Shown here: positions 16,600 through 24,607 of the stretch, one piece after another
Numbering within the stretch: position 1 is the stretch's first letter
Layout: every line of letters starts with the position of its first letter
Source: Streptomyces sp. F001
GTDB lineage: Bacteria; Actinomycetota; Actinomycetes; Streptomycetales; Streptomycetaceae
Direction: 5' to 3'
DNA length: 64,000 bases
Assembly: GCF_004187715.1 (NCBI RefSeq)
Contig: NZ_QZWF01000002.1
Location: 1,135,021 to 1,199,020, forward strand
Notes under the pieces: generated by a model
Databases searched by the model: none
The model's input: the letters and a program-made list of their open reading frames with translations, nothing else
Told to the model about the DNA's origin: nothing
Made by a program: the position numbers and the translations under genes

Positions 16600-17439
16600 G
16601 TGAAGAAAAACAACGGTCTCGCCGAGGGCCCTGACGGCCTTGTCTACACCGCCCGCCTGCCGCTGTCGAGTGCCACCCTGAACTGGCTCGCCGACCTGAT
16701 ACGCGGCCGTCTGAAGAAGATCGGCTCGCGGTGGCGGGCCCTGCCCGCCGGGAGGATCGCCGCCATCGTGCTGGCGGTGCTGCGCTGTGACCAGCGGCCG
16801 GGTGACCTGGCCGGCGGCAACGGGATACACCGCACCACCGTGACTCGGTGGGTGCGGGAAGTCGTCGCTCTGCTGGCCGCCCGCGCCCCACGCCTGGAGA
16901 GGGCCCTGAAGAAGATCGCCCGAACGGGCGGCGGGGTGGTCCTGCTGGACGGCACGCTGATCCGCACCCGACGCCGCACCGGGACACAGAATCGGAAGAA
17001 CTACTCCGGCAAACAGAAATGCCATGGCCTGCTCGTGATCGCACTCACCGACGACAGAGGCCGACTGCTCTGGGCCTCCGCGGCCCGGCCCGGGCGGACC
17101 TCGGAGATCACCGCCTGCCGACACGACCAGCTCACCGCCAAGCTGCGGGCAGCCGGCCTCGGCGCCATCGCCGACCTGGGCTTCATCGGCCTCGACGACA
17201 GCGATCCCGACACCGACCCAGCGGTGATCACCGGCTACAAGGCCGCCCGGAACCGGCCTCTGACACGTGGTCAGAAGTTGTCCAACACGACGCTGGCCGC
17301 GGTCCGGGCGCCGGTCGAGCACGGCTTCGCGCACTTGAAGAACTGGCGGGTCCTCGGCAAGGTCCGCACCGACCCGAAGTGGGCGACCGCCCTGGTGAGG
17401 GCTCTGCTGGTCCTGACGAACCACACAGTCTCCCGCTGA
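16600..17439 (+). CDS. IS5 family DDE transposase
   Basis: A 279-residue transposase. Residues about 50-95 hold a helix-turn-helix (Ile-His-Arg-Thr-Thr-Val-Thr-Arg-Trp-Val). The RNase-H-like catalytic triad is visible: Asp117 in Leu-Leu-Asp-Gly-Thr, Asp192 in Ile-Ala-Asp-Leu-Gly-Phe, and Glu240 in Val-Glu-His-Gly-Phe-Ala-His-Leu-Lys. This is the DDE_Tnp_4 pattern. The GTG start lacks a strong ribosome site. The frame is intact and ends 2 bp before the right terminal repeat. It would cut and join the element's ends. Catalytic competence looks likely. Confidence 0.92.
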   Translation: MKKNNGLAEGPDGLVYTARLPLSSATLNWLADLIRGRLKKIGSRWRALPAGRIAAIVLAVLRCDQRPGDLAGGNGIHRTTVTRWVREVVALLAARAPRLERALKKIARTGGGVVLLDGTLIRTRRRTGTQNRKNYSGKQKCHGLLVIALTDDRGRLLWASAARPGRTSEITACRHDQLTAKLRAAGLGAIADLGFIGLDDSDPDTDPAVITGYKAARNRPLTRGQKLSNTTLAAVRAPVEHGFAHLKNWRVLGKVRTDPKWATALVRALLVLTNHTVSR

Positions 17440-17441
17440 CC

Positions 17442-17541
17442 GACGATCTTCACCGAAGTCATCCGCCCGCGACCAGCCCGAGCATCCCGAACCCCGCGCA
17501 CACCAGTCCCGTGACCTGCAACTTCACGATGCACAGTGCCC
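17442..17541 (-). repeat. Right 100-bp terminal inverted repeat of the IS
   Basis: Reverse complement of the left repeat with a single difference near the outer end. It is followed directly by the ACT target duplicate at 17542-17544 and then the displaced last codons of the NACHT gene (stop 17576-17578). Confidence 0.92.
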
Positions 17542-17805
17542 ACTGAACCTCATTACCCGCCGCTGGCGGCAGCAGTGACGGGCCGACGCAGGTGCAGCGT
17601 GTCCGTTGTCGTTTCGGCCCCCGACGTTTCACCCAGCTCAACTTGTCGACGGCGGCGTTAAGTTGACGACATGCCGACACCGCCCCGGATCCTCCGGGCC
17701 CAGCAGGCGACCCGGTGCGCAAGACTGGGGACGGTCTGCGGGCGCTGTCGTTGGCCCGGCCGACGCGGCACAGTGCCTAAGCCCAGCGACGCCCACTCGG
17801 ACTCG

Positions 17806-18162
17806 TCAGCCGCGCCCCGGTGGGGTCGGACGGCCGAAAAGGTCGTCGAAGGAGAACGTGCCAGCGGAGTTGCCGAAATGCCCGGTGGCCGTCTCACCGG
17901 CCTGCGGTTCCTTAACGATCTTAGTGATCACGGCATCCCAGCAGGAGCGGCACAAGCAGCCGTCTCCCTGCTGGTGCTCCCGACCTGCACGATCCGCAGC
18001 TTGCCGTACGCGCTCGGCCAGCGCCTCAAACTTCGCCTGCCACTCGGATGCCGACGCCTGCAGCTCCGCGCTGCGACGACGAGCATTGTTGGCCTCGCTC
18101 TCGGCACGCTGCTTGGCACGGATCATGGGCCAATTCGGGCCTCCACCATAGCCGTACGACAT
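17806..18162 (-). CDS. Hypothetical coiled-coil protein with a Cys-x-x-Cys motif
   Basis: A 118-residue protein starting at Met-Ser-Tyr-Gly-Tyr-Gly-Gly-Gly (18162). Residues 15-65 form a charged coiled coil (Arg-Ala-Glu-Ser-Glu-Ala-Asn-Asn-Ala-Arg-Arg-Arg). Cys-Leu-Cys-Arg-Ser-Cys-Trp near residues 74-80 follows and could bind metal. The C-terminus is Gly/Pro-rich. No family is recognised. It precedes the SEC-C protein gene by transcription order only loosely (it is downstream of it on the same strand, 177 bp apart). Confidence 0.6.
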   Translation of the reverse strand: MSYGYGGGPNWPMIRAKQRAESEANNARRRSAELQASASEWQAKFEALAERVRQAADRAGREHQQGDGCLCRSCWDAVITKIVKEPQAGETATGHFGNSAGTFSFDDLFGRPTPPGRG

Positions 18163-18339
18163 CGCAGTCCTCTTCCGTCCGACGTCCTCGACACCCGTCT
18201 GCCTGTAACGACCCACTGGCATGGTGCGGCACGTTGTTGTGCTGCAGACAGGGGATACCGGGTCCGCCGCAGGGCAGAGCCGACCGGTGGGACCGGTCGG
18301 CCGGGGACGACCCAGCGAGGAAGTTTTGCGTGAGCGTTG

Positions 18340-19332
18340 TCAGCCGGCAACGCCGGAAGGGTGGCAGCGGCGGGCCTTACGCCCTGACCCGCAGGGGCAG
18401 GGCGCGTTCTTGGCCACACTGCGCCCGGGTCCCTGCAGTAGGGCAGGAGTGGGGCGGCGGACCATGCTCTGCCCACGAGCCCGCCAGCGTTGTAGCGCGG
18501 TGGGGAACTCGCCGGCGCGCTCGAGCACCCAGGGGCCGACGGCCCTGAATGCCTCGTCGCCGGAGCCGTCGGAGAACTCGCGGATTTCCTGTTCGGTGCC
18601 CTTCAGCAGCAGTCCGGCGACGACCGGGTAGCTTTTGCCGCGGTACGGGCCAAATCCCTGTACCTCGAAGATGTCCTTGGCGAAGGCGGCTCCCGCCGCC
18701 AGCGCCGCACCGGCTACCTCGCCTCCCTCATCCAGCCGGTTGAACAGTCGGATGAGCTCGCGTTCCGGATCGCTGACCGGAAGGTCTTTCTCCCGTTCCA
18801 GGGCATCGGCGAACCGCCCGCGGATGTCGTCCGGGGTGCGGTAGGAGAACTCGTCTGCCTGGCCCCGGTGCTCGAAGTGCAGGGTGTAGACGCCGGGCTG
18901 CAGCTGCGACTCGTGGGCGGTTACCGCGCTGGTGGACTCAAAGCCCGCGAACCGCACCATGGGGTCGCGCACCGTTCCCTTGCGCATCTCGTCCCCCAGA
19001 CGCGAGTGAGGGGAGAACAGGTAGGGGCACACTTGTGCCGCATACAGTGCGCACACCTCGTGCACCGGGGCCTCCCCGCTGATGACGGAGGACGGCAACG
19101 GCCCGTCTTGGAAGACCATTTGCCAGCGCAGCTCGTCCGCGAAGGGCATGCCGCACACCGCACACCAGTCGAACGCGGCCAATGCCAGCTTCCGCCGCTC
19201 GCTGATGCCACCGAAGTTCACCTCCTTCGGGCTGCGGTCCACCGTCGCAATCACCGGATAGCCGCGGCGGTCGACCTCGAGGTGCCTCATCCTGCGGGGC
19301 AACGCAACCGTCCCCTGCGGCGTGTGCTTCAT
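18340..19332 (-). CDS. SEC-C motif protein of unknown function
   Basis: A 330-residue protein. The start at 19332 is chosen because GAGGGGG lies 6 bp before it; a second ATG two codons upstream overlaps that site. Cysteines in Trp-Cys-Ala-Val-Cys-Gly-Met-Pro-Phe near residue 55 suggest a zinc knuckle. The last 20 residues hold a complete SEC-C zinc motif (Cys-Pro-Cys-Gly-Ser-Gly-Arg-Lys-Ala-Arg-Arg-Cys-His), as found on SecA and on many nucleic-acid or nuclease-associated proteins. The middle is not recognised. The gene sits beside the helicase-nuclease on the same strand, after a terminator-like hairpin. Confidence 0.7.
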   Translation of the reverse strand: MKHTPQGTVALPRRMRHLEVDRRGYPVIATVDRSPKEVNFGGISERRKLALAAFDWCAVCGMPFADELRWQMVFQDGPLPSSVISGEAPVHEVCALYAAQVCPYLFSPHSRLGDEMRKGTVRDPMVRFAGFESTSAVTAHESQLQPGVYTLHFEHRGQADEFSYRTPDDIRGRFADALEREKDLPVSDPERELIRLFNRLDEGGEVAGAALAAGAAFAKDIFEVQGFGPYRGKSYPVVAGLLLKGTEQEIREFSDGSGDEAFRAVGPWVLERAGEFPTALQRWRARGQSMVRRPTPALLQGPGRSVAKNAPCPCGSGRKARRCHPSGVAG

Positions 19333-19350
19333 CCCCATCCCCCTCACACT

Positions 19351-19372
19351 CGGCCCGATCACGCTCGGGCCG
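19351..19372. promoter_or_regulatory. Short inverted repeat upstream of the SEC-C gene
   Basis: CGGCCCGA at 19351-19358 and TCGGGCCG at 19365-19372 form a perfect 8-bp dyad with a 6-bp spacer. It lies about 20 bp before the start of the SEC-C protein gene. It could be an operator or an mRNA leader hairpin. GC-rich dyads are common here, so support is modest. Confidence 0.35.
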
Positions 19373-19516
19373 TACGAACAAGAAGTCATCATGCATGGCA
19401 AACCGTCAGACGTCTCACAAAGACGATGTGCGAGCTCTTGCACCCGCCCCGGGGCATCCCGGTCTGTGTGACGGACCAGTGCCTACACGCCGCCGCCCCG
19501 GCTGGCACCAGGACGG

Positions 19517-19547
19517 CAGCCGGGCAGCGCCTGCAGCTGCCCGGCTG
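19517..19547 (-). terminator. Hairpin terminator after the helicase gene
   Basis: CAGCCGGGCAGC at 19517-19528 pairs perfectly with GCTGCCCGGCTG at 19536-19547 around a 7-nt loop. It lies 18 bp past the stop of the helicase gene on the minus strand. There is no T-tract, which is usual for Streptomyces terminators. Confidence 0.6.
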
Positions 19548-19565
19548 AGCATCCCGCCCGTGGAA

Positions 19566-22500
19566 CTACCGGCTGCAGAAGACGGTGAAGTCGCCAGCCC
19601 TGGTGTCCCGGACGAACTTCTCCGCACCCGCGAGCAGCAGGAGCTGCTCGTCGGTGGCCTTGCGGGCCTGGAGACCGGGCTGGGCGATGATCGTGTGGAA
19701 TCGCGGCCGCAGCAGGCGGGCCCGGTCACGGATGGCGAACAGGTCCTTGGGGCCGCCGACTTCGTAGGGCGAGATACCGCCGGTGCGCCGGGCGTACTGC
19801 ACGGCCCGGCCGTGCAGATGATCCAGCAGGGGCAGGGCGTTCTGGCGCCGCCACTTGGCACCGCGCATGGCCTGGCCGCACACCTCGTACAGGTCCTTCA
19901 GCCGTGTGCCGGGAGTGGGCTTGGAGGAGTACTTGCAGTGCACGAGCGTCACATCCAGGTAGCGGCCGTCGACCCTGAGGCCGACGAGGTCGGCTGCCTC
20001 GCCCGGGCCGTCGTCGTCGAGAAGGACGCCGAACGAGCCGGTGGCCTGCAGGTGGGCCGACATGTAGTACTGGATGGAGTCGGCCCGGCGCTCCGGCTTC
20101 TGTGACTCCTTGCTGAGGTCCACGCCTCGCCAATCCAGCGGCGTGAGCAGGGACGGGTCGTAGGGGCGGCGGGTGTAGCGCGGGGCGATGAGCTTGCCTT
20201 CGTCGTCGATGAGGCGGTCGCCCTCCAGGAACAGGTCGGGCCGGTGCGCGTTGAGCCATTCCTCCAGCGGCTGCGGCTCGGCAGCTGGGCCGCTGCCGAC
20301 GATGACCGCGTCCTGCTCGCGCGGCCGGTAGATGAGGCCTTTGGTGTCGTAGTCGGCCTGGTAGGCGACGCGCCAGGCGGGAGTCGTCAGGGAGAACAGG
20401 AACGGGCCGGTGGGGGAGTAGTCGTCGACCTCGAAGTCCACGTCGGTGAGGGCATAACGAACATTGTCGTAGGTGAGGGTGTACCGGTCGCGGGAGCCGA
20501 GGTAGACCTGCCAGGGCCACTCGACACCCAGCAGCGCGTACGGCGGCCGTGCGGTGATGTCCTCGGGGATGATGAATCCGTCGAAGACCTGCTCCAGGTT
20601 GATGGTGCTGTCCAGCAGCTTGGTGCCCTGCTGGTCGCACCAGTCGGTCCAGGCCTTCAGGCTGGGCGCGGTGGTGGGGGACCAGAACCGGCCCGAGTGC
20701 GCCGCACTGATCGAGACACTGTCGCCGTCGTCGAACCCGGATGCGGCGATGTGAGTCTGGCTCTTGTGTTCCTGGGCGGTGGTGAAGCCCTGCGAGACGT
20801 CACTGCCGACGTGGAGGGAGAAACGGGTGAAGTAGTCCCGGGCATCCTTCAGGCCCACGTTGGTCGGCACCAGCCGGTCCAGGCGGGCCAGCACCCGGAA
20901 GGTGCGCTTGCCGTTGATCAGTTCGCAGTCCTCGCCCAGCACCGCCTCGGCCAGGTCTTTATAGGTGCTCGACTTCTCCGAGCCGTGGATGTACAGCAGC
21001 CGCCTGGTGGTGTCGAAGTAGAGCACGATCAGCTCGTAGACGACCTGCTCCAACTCCTGCGGGGCGCCCCAGCGCACAGGAGCGCGCCGCTCGATGACAT
21101 ACCAGGCAACGGGGGAGTCCTCGCCGCCCAGGGCCATGGCGTCGTCCAGGACGCGCTCGTTGTCCTTGCACAGCGTAAGGGCAGCCTCGGGTCTCCATTC
21201 TGCGGTGGTCGCGCGGTAGGCGATTGCGCTCATCTTCGGCTCCAGCACACTGACCGCCACGTCCTCGGGCGCACCGGTGAACGTGGTGTCGAAGGCGGTG
21301 GTCTCCTCCGCTGCCAGGGTGGCGCGGTCGGTGAGGTCGCGCAGTAGATGATTCCAGTCGGCGTCCTCGCGCAGCAGGCGGCGCAGCGGTGAGGCGCCGG
21401 CGCCCGGTTCCTGCGCGACGAACACGGTAGCTTCCCCTAGCCCGTCCGCGGCACGCGTGAAGCGGCCGACGAACTGGATCATGGGACTCAGGCTCTTGCG
21501 GGCCGCGTGCATGGCCGCGATCTTCAGGGCAGGCTCGTCGAACCCCTCACCGAGCATGTCGACACAGATGATGATGCGGCACTCGCGCGTCTGCAGCGCG
21601 GTCACGGCAGCCTTGCGGCGGGTGACGCCCACGTTCTGGTGGACCACAGTGGGATTGAGGTCAGCCGCCAACTCCTGGTAGAGCAGGCCGAGCTCTTCGG
21701 CTTTCGGAATGCTCTCGGCCCGCGCCATCAGCAGGTGATCGTGTCCGGCTTCCAGATCCGCGCGCAACTGGCCCACGGCTAGCTCGGCCAGCTCCCGGTC
21801 GACGTCCTCTACACCGAAGACGGCCCGGTAGTTGATGCGCCTGAAGTACTCCAGCCGCTGGGCCTCCCGCAGCGGAAAACGGAACACGGTACGGCCGGGC
21901 AGGCGGCGGCCGTCCTCCCTGAACGGGGTGGCGGTGAACAGCAGCACCGGACGGTCGGAGAAGTCATCGATCACCCGCGCCCACGTATCCGCGGGAGAGT
22001 GGTGCGCCTCGTCCACGATCAGATGGGAGAACGACGACAGCAGCGCCATCCGCACGTTTCCCACGCTCCTGTTGAGGATCTGCGGGGTGGCGACGACGAT
22101 GTTGCAGGCCGCAACGAACCGATCTGCCTCTTCCGGGTCCTTGAACCCGTGCTCGAGCCGGCCCACCCGCGGCCGCAACGCGGCGGGAGTGACGATCTGC
22201 TCCTGCTGCAGGATGCCGAGCGTTTCGAACTTCCCCGCGATCTGGTCCCGCAAGGCGGCGCTGGGAACCAGCACCAGCAGTCGTTCCATCCGTGCGGCCA
22301 CCAGCAGCGCCAGCATGGTTTCGGTCTTGCCGGTGCCGGTGGGCATGACCACGATGCCCGGATCGGCAAGCCCCGAGGCCCAGTGGCCCATCACCGCGTG
22401 CAGGGCGCCGATCTGCGGGCGGCGCAGGCTGTGAGGCTCACCGTACGGGCGAAAGCCGATGGCCTCCCGATACGACTCCACCACCGCCTGCGGTGTGTGC

Positions 22501-22739
22501 GCCGCCCGGCTGCCCTGCCAGCGCACCTCGCGGCCCGACCGGCTGGGCAGCACGGCCGTCAGACCGTCGGCTGCCTCTGCCGCGGTGCGTACCGCGGGCC
22601 AGTTGCCGTAGACGTTGGAGATCCGCAGGAGTCCATCGTCGTCCACGACCTCCAATAGGCCTTGGGGGACCAGAAGTTGGCGAACCTTGTTGCGGTCGAA
22701 TCTCTCCTCAGCCCACACGGGCTGCGTGCTCACGTTCAT
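19566..22739 (-). CDS. DEAD/DEAH helicase with C-terminal nuclease-like domain
   Basis: A 1057-residue SF2 helicase starting at Met-Asn-Val-Ser-Thr (22739). Motif I Met-Pro-Thr-Gly-Thr-Gly-Lys-Thr-Glu is at 132-140, motif II Asp-Glu-Ala-His-His at 243-247, motif III-like Thr-Ala-Thr-Pro-Phe near 269, and motif VI Gln-Phe-Val-Gly-Arg-Phe-Thr-Arg near 430. The C-terminal 250 residues hold Ala-Asp-Leu-Val-Gly-Leu-Arg-Val-Asp-Gly-Arg-Tyr-Leu, then Val-His-Cys-Lys-Tyr-Ser. This resembles a PD-(D/E)XK nuclease with His-Cys-Lys in place of Glu-x-Lys. Helicase-nuclease fusions of this size are frequent phage-defence proteins. The 476-residue gene just upstream is a likely partner (113 bp gap, same strand). 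Confidence 0.85.
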   Translation of the reverse strand: MNVSTQPVWAEERFDRNKVRQLLVPQGLLEVVDDDGLLRISNVYGNWPAVRTAAEAADGLTAVLPSRSGREVRWQGSRAAHTPQAVVESYREAIGFRPYGEPHSLRRPQIGALHAVMGHWASGLADPGIVVMPTGTGKTETMLALLVAARMERLLVLVPSAALRDQIAGKFETLGILQQEQIVTPAALRPRVGRLEHGFKDPEEADRFVAACNIVVATPQILNRSVGNVRMALLSSFSHLIVDEAHHSPADTWARVIDDFSDRPVLLFTATPFREDGRRLPGRTVFRFPLREAQRLEYFRRINYRAVFGVEDVDRELAELAVGQLRADLEAGHDHLLMARAESIPKAEELGLLYQELAADLNPTVVHQNVGVTRRKAAVTALQTRECRIIICVDMLGEGFDEPALKIAAMHAARKSLSPMIQFVGRFTRAADGLGEATVFVAQEPGAGASPLRRLLREDADWNHLLRDLTDRATLAAEETTAFDTTFTGAPEDVAVSVLEPKMSAIAYRATTAEWRPEAALTLCKDNERVLDDAMALGGEDSPVAWYVIERRAPVRWGAPQELEQVVYELIVLYFDTTRRLLYIHGSEKSSTYKDLAEAVLGEDCELINGKRTFRVLARLDRLVPTNVGLKDARDYFTRFSLHVGSDVSQGFTTAQEHKSQTHIAASGFDDGDSVSISAAHSGRFWSPTTAPSLKAWTDWCDQQGTKLLDSTINLEQVFDGFIIPEDITARPPYALLGVEWPWQVYLGSRDRYTLTYDNVRYALTDVDFEVDDYSPTGPFLFSLTTPAWRVAYQADYDTKGLIYRPREQDAVIVGSGPAAEPQPLEEWLNAHRPDLFLEGDRLIDDEGKLIAPRYTRRPYDPSLLTPLDWRGVDLSKESQKPERRADSIQYYMSAHLQATGSFGVLLDDDGPGEAADLVGLRVDGRYLDVTLVHCKYSSKPTPGTRLKDLYEVCGQAMRGAKWRRQNALPLLDHLHGRAVQYARRTGGISPYEVGGPKDLFAIRDRARLLRPRFHTIIAQPGLQARKATDEQLLLLAGAEKFVRDTRAGDFTVFCSR

Positions 22740-22852
22740 ACAGCGTGCTCTCTGTTGCAGATCTGCGGACCGGCCGCGTGGGCGGGCGGAAAGAGGGAGG
22801 GGGTATGCGAGGGCCAGGGGTCGGCTCACGCAGTCGGCGAATGCCTGCGGGC

Positions 22853-24283
22853 TCAGCGACGGTGTCCACGCTCAGGTGAGCGCGCAGGGACGTTGCCGAA
22901 GTCCTCGAACCAGTTGTCCGGATGCAAGGCGGGCGGGATGGGGGAGGGCTCCGAGCCGTCCGCTTCATCGGAGCCCTCGTTGTACTTGCTGTCGTACAGC
23001 CACAGCACGTCGTGGTCCTGGAAGAAGAAGTCCGAGCAGGCGTCGAAGTCGTAGTCGTCGCGGTGCTTGGGCAGCGCCGCATGCGCGCTGTCGCCGGCTT
23101 CCAGATGGGCGGGGGCCTCGCCGAGAGCGAGGTGCAAGACCATCTCCTCGGCCGCGCAGGTGGGCCGGGGCCAGCTGCCGCGCTGGAGGTCGCCTGCCAG
23201 ATCGTCGCAGGCCCGGGCCAGGTTGCGGCGCCACTGCAGGTTCTGGCGCCATGTCACTTGCGGCAGACGGGAGAAGAAGCCCCACGCACCGTCATCGTCC
23301 TGGGTGACGGGACGCTCACCCAACTCGGCGGCGTCGTCGTAGGCTGCCTCAGCAAGCTCGTCCAGCGCGCTGAAGAGCAGATCGGCCGTGCGCGGCGTGA
23401 ACGTCCAGTGGCACTTCTGGCAGTCTTCCTCCTCGCAGTCGCACGCCGCGGGCAGGGCGAAGAGCGAGGCGAAGTCCGGCTGCGGCTCCTCGGGTACAGC
23501 CGCAGTGGCACCGGGGTTTCGCGGGGGTGCGGCATAGGGGTTGGCGGCCTGCTGGAGCCGCCAGCCGGTGCCGAAGTTGATGCGGACGGGTTCGGTCGAC
23601 CAGTCGGCGACCTCGTCTCCCCGTGCGGGCAGCAGCAGTTGGCCTTCCTGCGCATCGGTCAGCCAGTCCATGCCGGGCAGCTCTCCCGTGCTCTCCGCAG
23701 CGAACATGACCGCGCCCACGAGGTCGTGCGGATCGTCCTCGCCCAGTTCCTCATCCTCCATCGGCTGCCAGCCGCCGGCCGCCGCGGCAGCGACCAGCTT
23801 GGCCTGGTCGTACACGTGGAACTCACGCAGCTGCACCACCCGAACCACCAGGCCCGGCAGGTCGGCCAGCCGGGCGTCCTTTGGTGATCGAGTGGCCGAG
23901 ACGGGAAGCTCGGGCTCGTCCTGCGCCGGCCCCTCCAGTCGGTCGTCGTCAGGCCAGGAGAACAACGCGGGGGCGGCGCTGGGCCACACGCTGGCCCGAG
24001 CGCGCTCCAGGGCCTGACGGAAGGACGCGGCCGGGGCGTCCGGCAGCGCCGTGGCGATCTTGTGCGCCGTGATCTCCTGCTGCTCGGTGAGGGCCCCGTC
24101 GAGGGCGGCGGACGACAGCAGCCGGGCCGCGTGCTGGGCCACGTGGGCGTCCCGGCAGGTGAACACGGCCTGCACGCAGGTGGGTCCGTTCGCATGGGCC
24201 AGCAGGACAAGGACACGGCTTTTGCTGCTCGCGTGCTCGCAGAGAAAGCTGCGGGGCACGGCCGGAACCGGTGGGGCTGTCAC
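22853..24283 (-). CDS. Hypothetical protein upstream of the helicase-nuclease
   Basis: A 476-residue acidic protein. I place the start at GTG 24283, preceded by GGAG; an upstream in-frame ATG exists at 24328. It has conserved-looking segments (Phe-Leu-Cys-Glu-His-Ala, Leu-Val-Leu-Leu-Ala-His-Ala). A Cys cluster (Cys-Asp-Cys-Glu-Glu-Glu-Asp-Cys-Gln-Lys-Cys-His) near residues 280-295 may bind zinc, followed by a Glu/Asp-rich tail. No family is recognised. It precedes the helicase gene on the same strand and may act with it. Confidence 0.6.
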   Translation of the reverse strand: MTAPPVPAVPRSFLCEHASSKSRVLVLLAHANGPTCVQAVFTCRDAHVAQHAARLLSSAALDGALTEQQEITAHKIATALPDAPAASFRQALERARASVWPSAAPALFSWPDDDRLEGPAQDEPELPVSATRSPKDARLADLPGLVVRVVQLREFHVYDQAKLVAAAAAGGWQPMEDEELGEDDPHDLVGAVMFAAESTGELPGMDWLTDAQEGQLLLPARGDEVADWSTEPVRINFGTGWRLQQAANPYAAPPRNPGATAAVPEEPQPDFASLFALPAACDCEEEDCQKCHWTFTPRTADLLFSALDELAEAAYDDAAELGERPVTQDDDGAWGFFSRLPQVTWRQNLQWRRNLARACDDLAGDLQRGSWPRPTCAAEEMVLHLALGEAPAHLEAGDSAHAALPKHRDDYDFDACSDFFFQDHDVLWLYDSKYNEGSDEADGSEPSPIPPALHPDNWFEDFGNVPARSPERGHRR

Positions 24284-24607
24284 AGGAGCACTCCAACGAC
24301 CGCGGCCGACCACGGGCCCACCGCACACGACAGGGAAAGCTGCTGGTAGGTGCGGTACAGCCGCATCTCCGGACAGCGCAAGAACCGAAAGGTGACTGGT
24401 GCCGCCGATGCGATCGACAACCCGGGTCCGCGAACGACCATAGCCAGTCGGCCCGTCCGCGTAAGGCTTTTCGGCATCATTGTCCCCGGCAGACCAGGAC
24501 AGCGCCTGCAGGGTGCCTGCGTCACGCGCGCATGGGGCGGCCGCGGGTCTTTCATCCTGGGCCGCATCCGCGGCGGCTGTCAGACCTGCCCACTACCCTC
24601 CCCAGAC

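Larger units (their letters stand above)
15871..17541 (+). mobile_element. IS5-like insertion sequence with 100-bp terminal inverted repeats
   Basis: A 1671-bp element. It is bounded by 100-bp inverted repeats that differ at only one position (base 2, GAGCACTG versus GGGCACTG). It is flanked by a 3-bp duplication ACT at 15868-15870 and 17542-17544. Removing the element and one ACT restores the reading frame of the NACHT gene through to a stop. It carries an accessory gene and a DDE transposase, both on the plus strand. The boundaries rest on the restored frame and the repeat, so they are well supported. A 3-bp duplication fits several IS5 subgroups. Confidence 0.88.

Noticed and set aside
546..22739. 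Hachiman (HamA + HamB) made of the early nuclease-like gene and the helicase
   Set aside because: The two genes are 18 kb apart on opposite strands, and the helicase carries its own nuclease-like domain.
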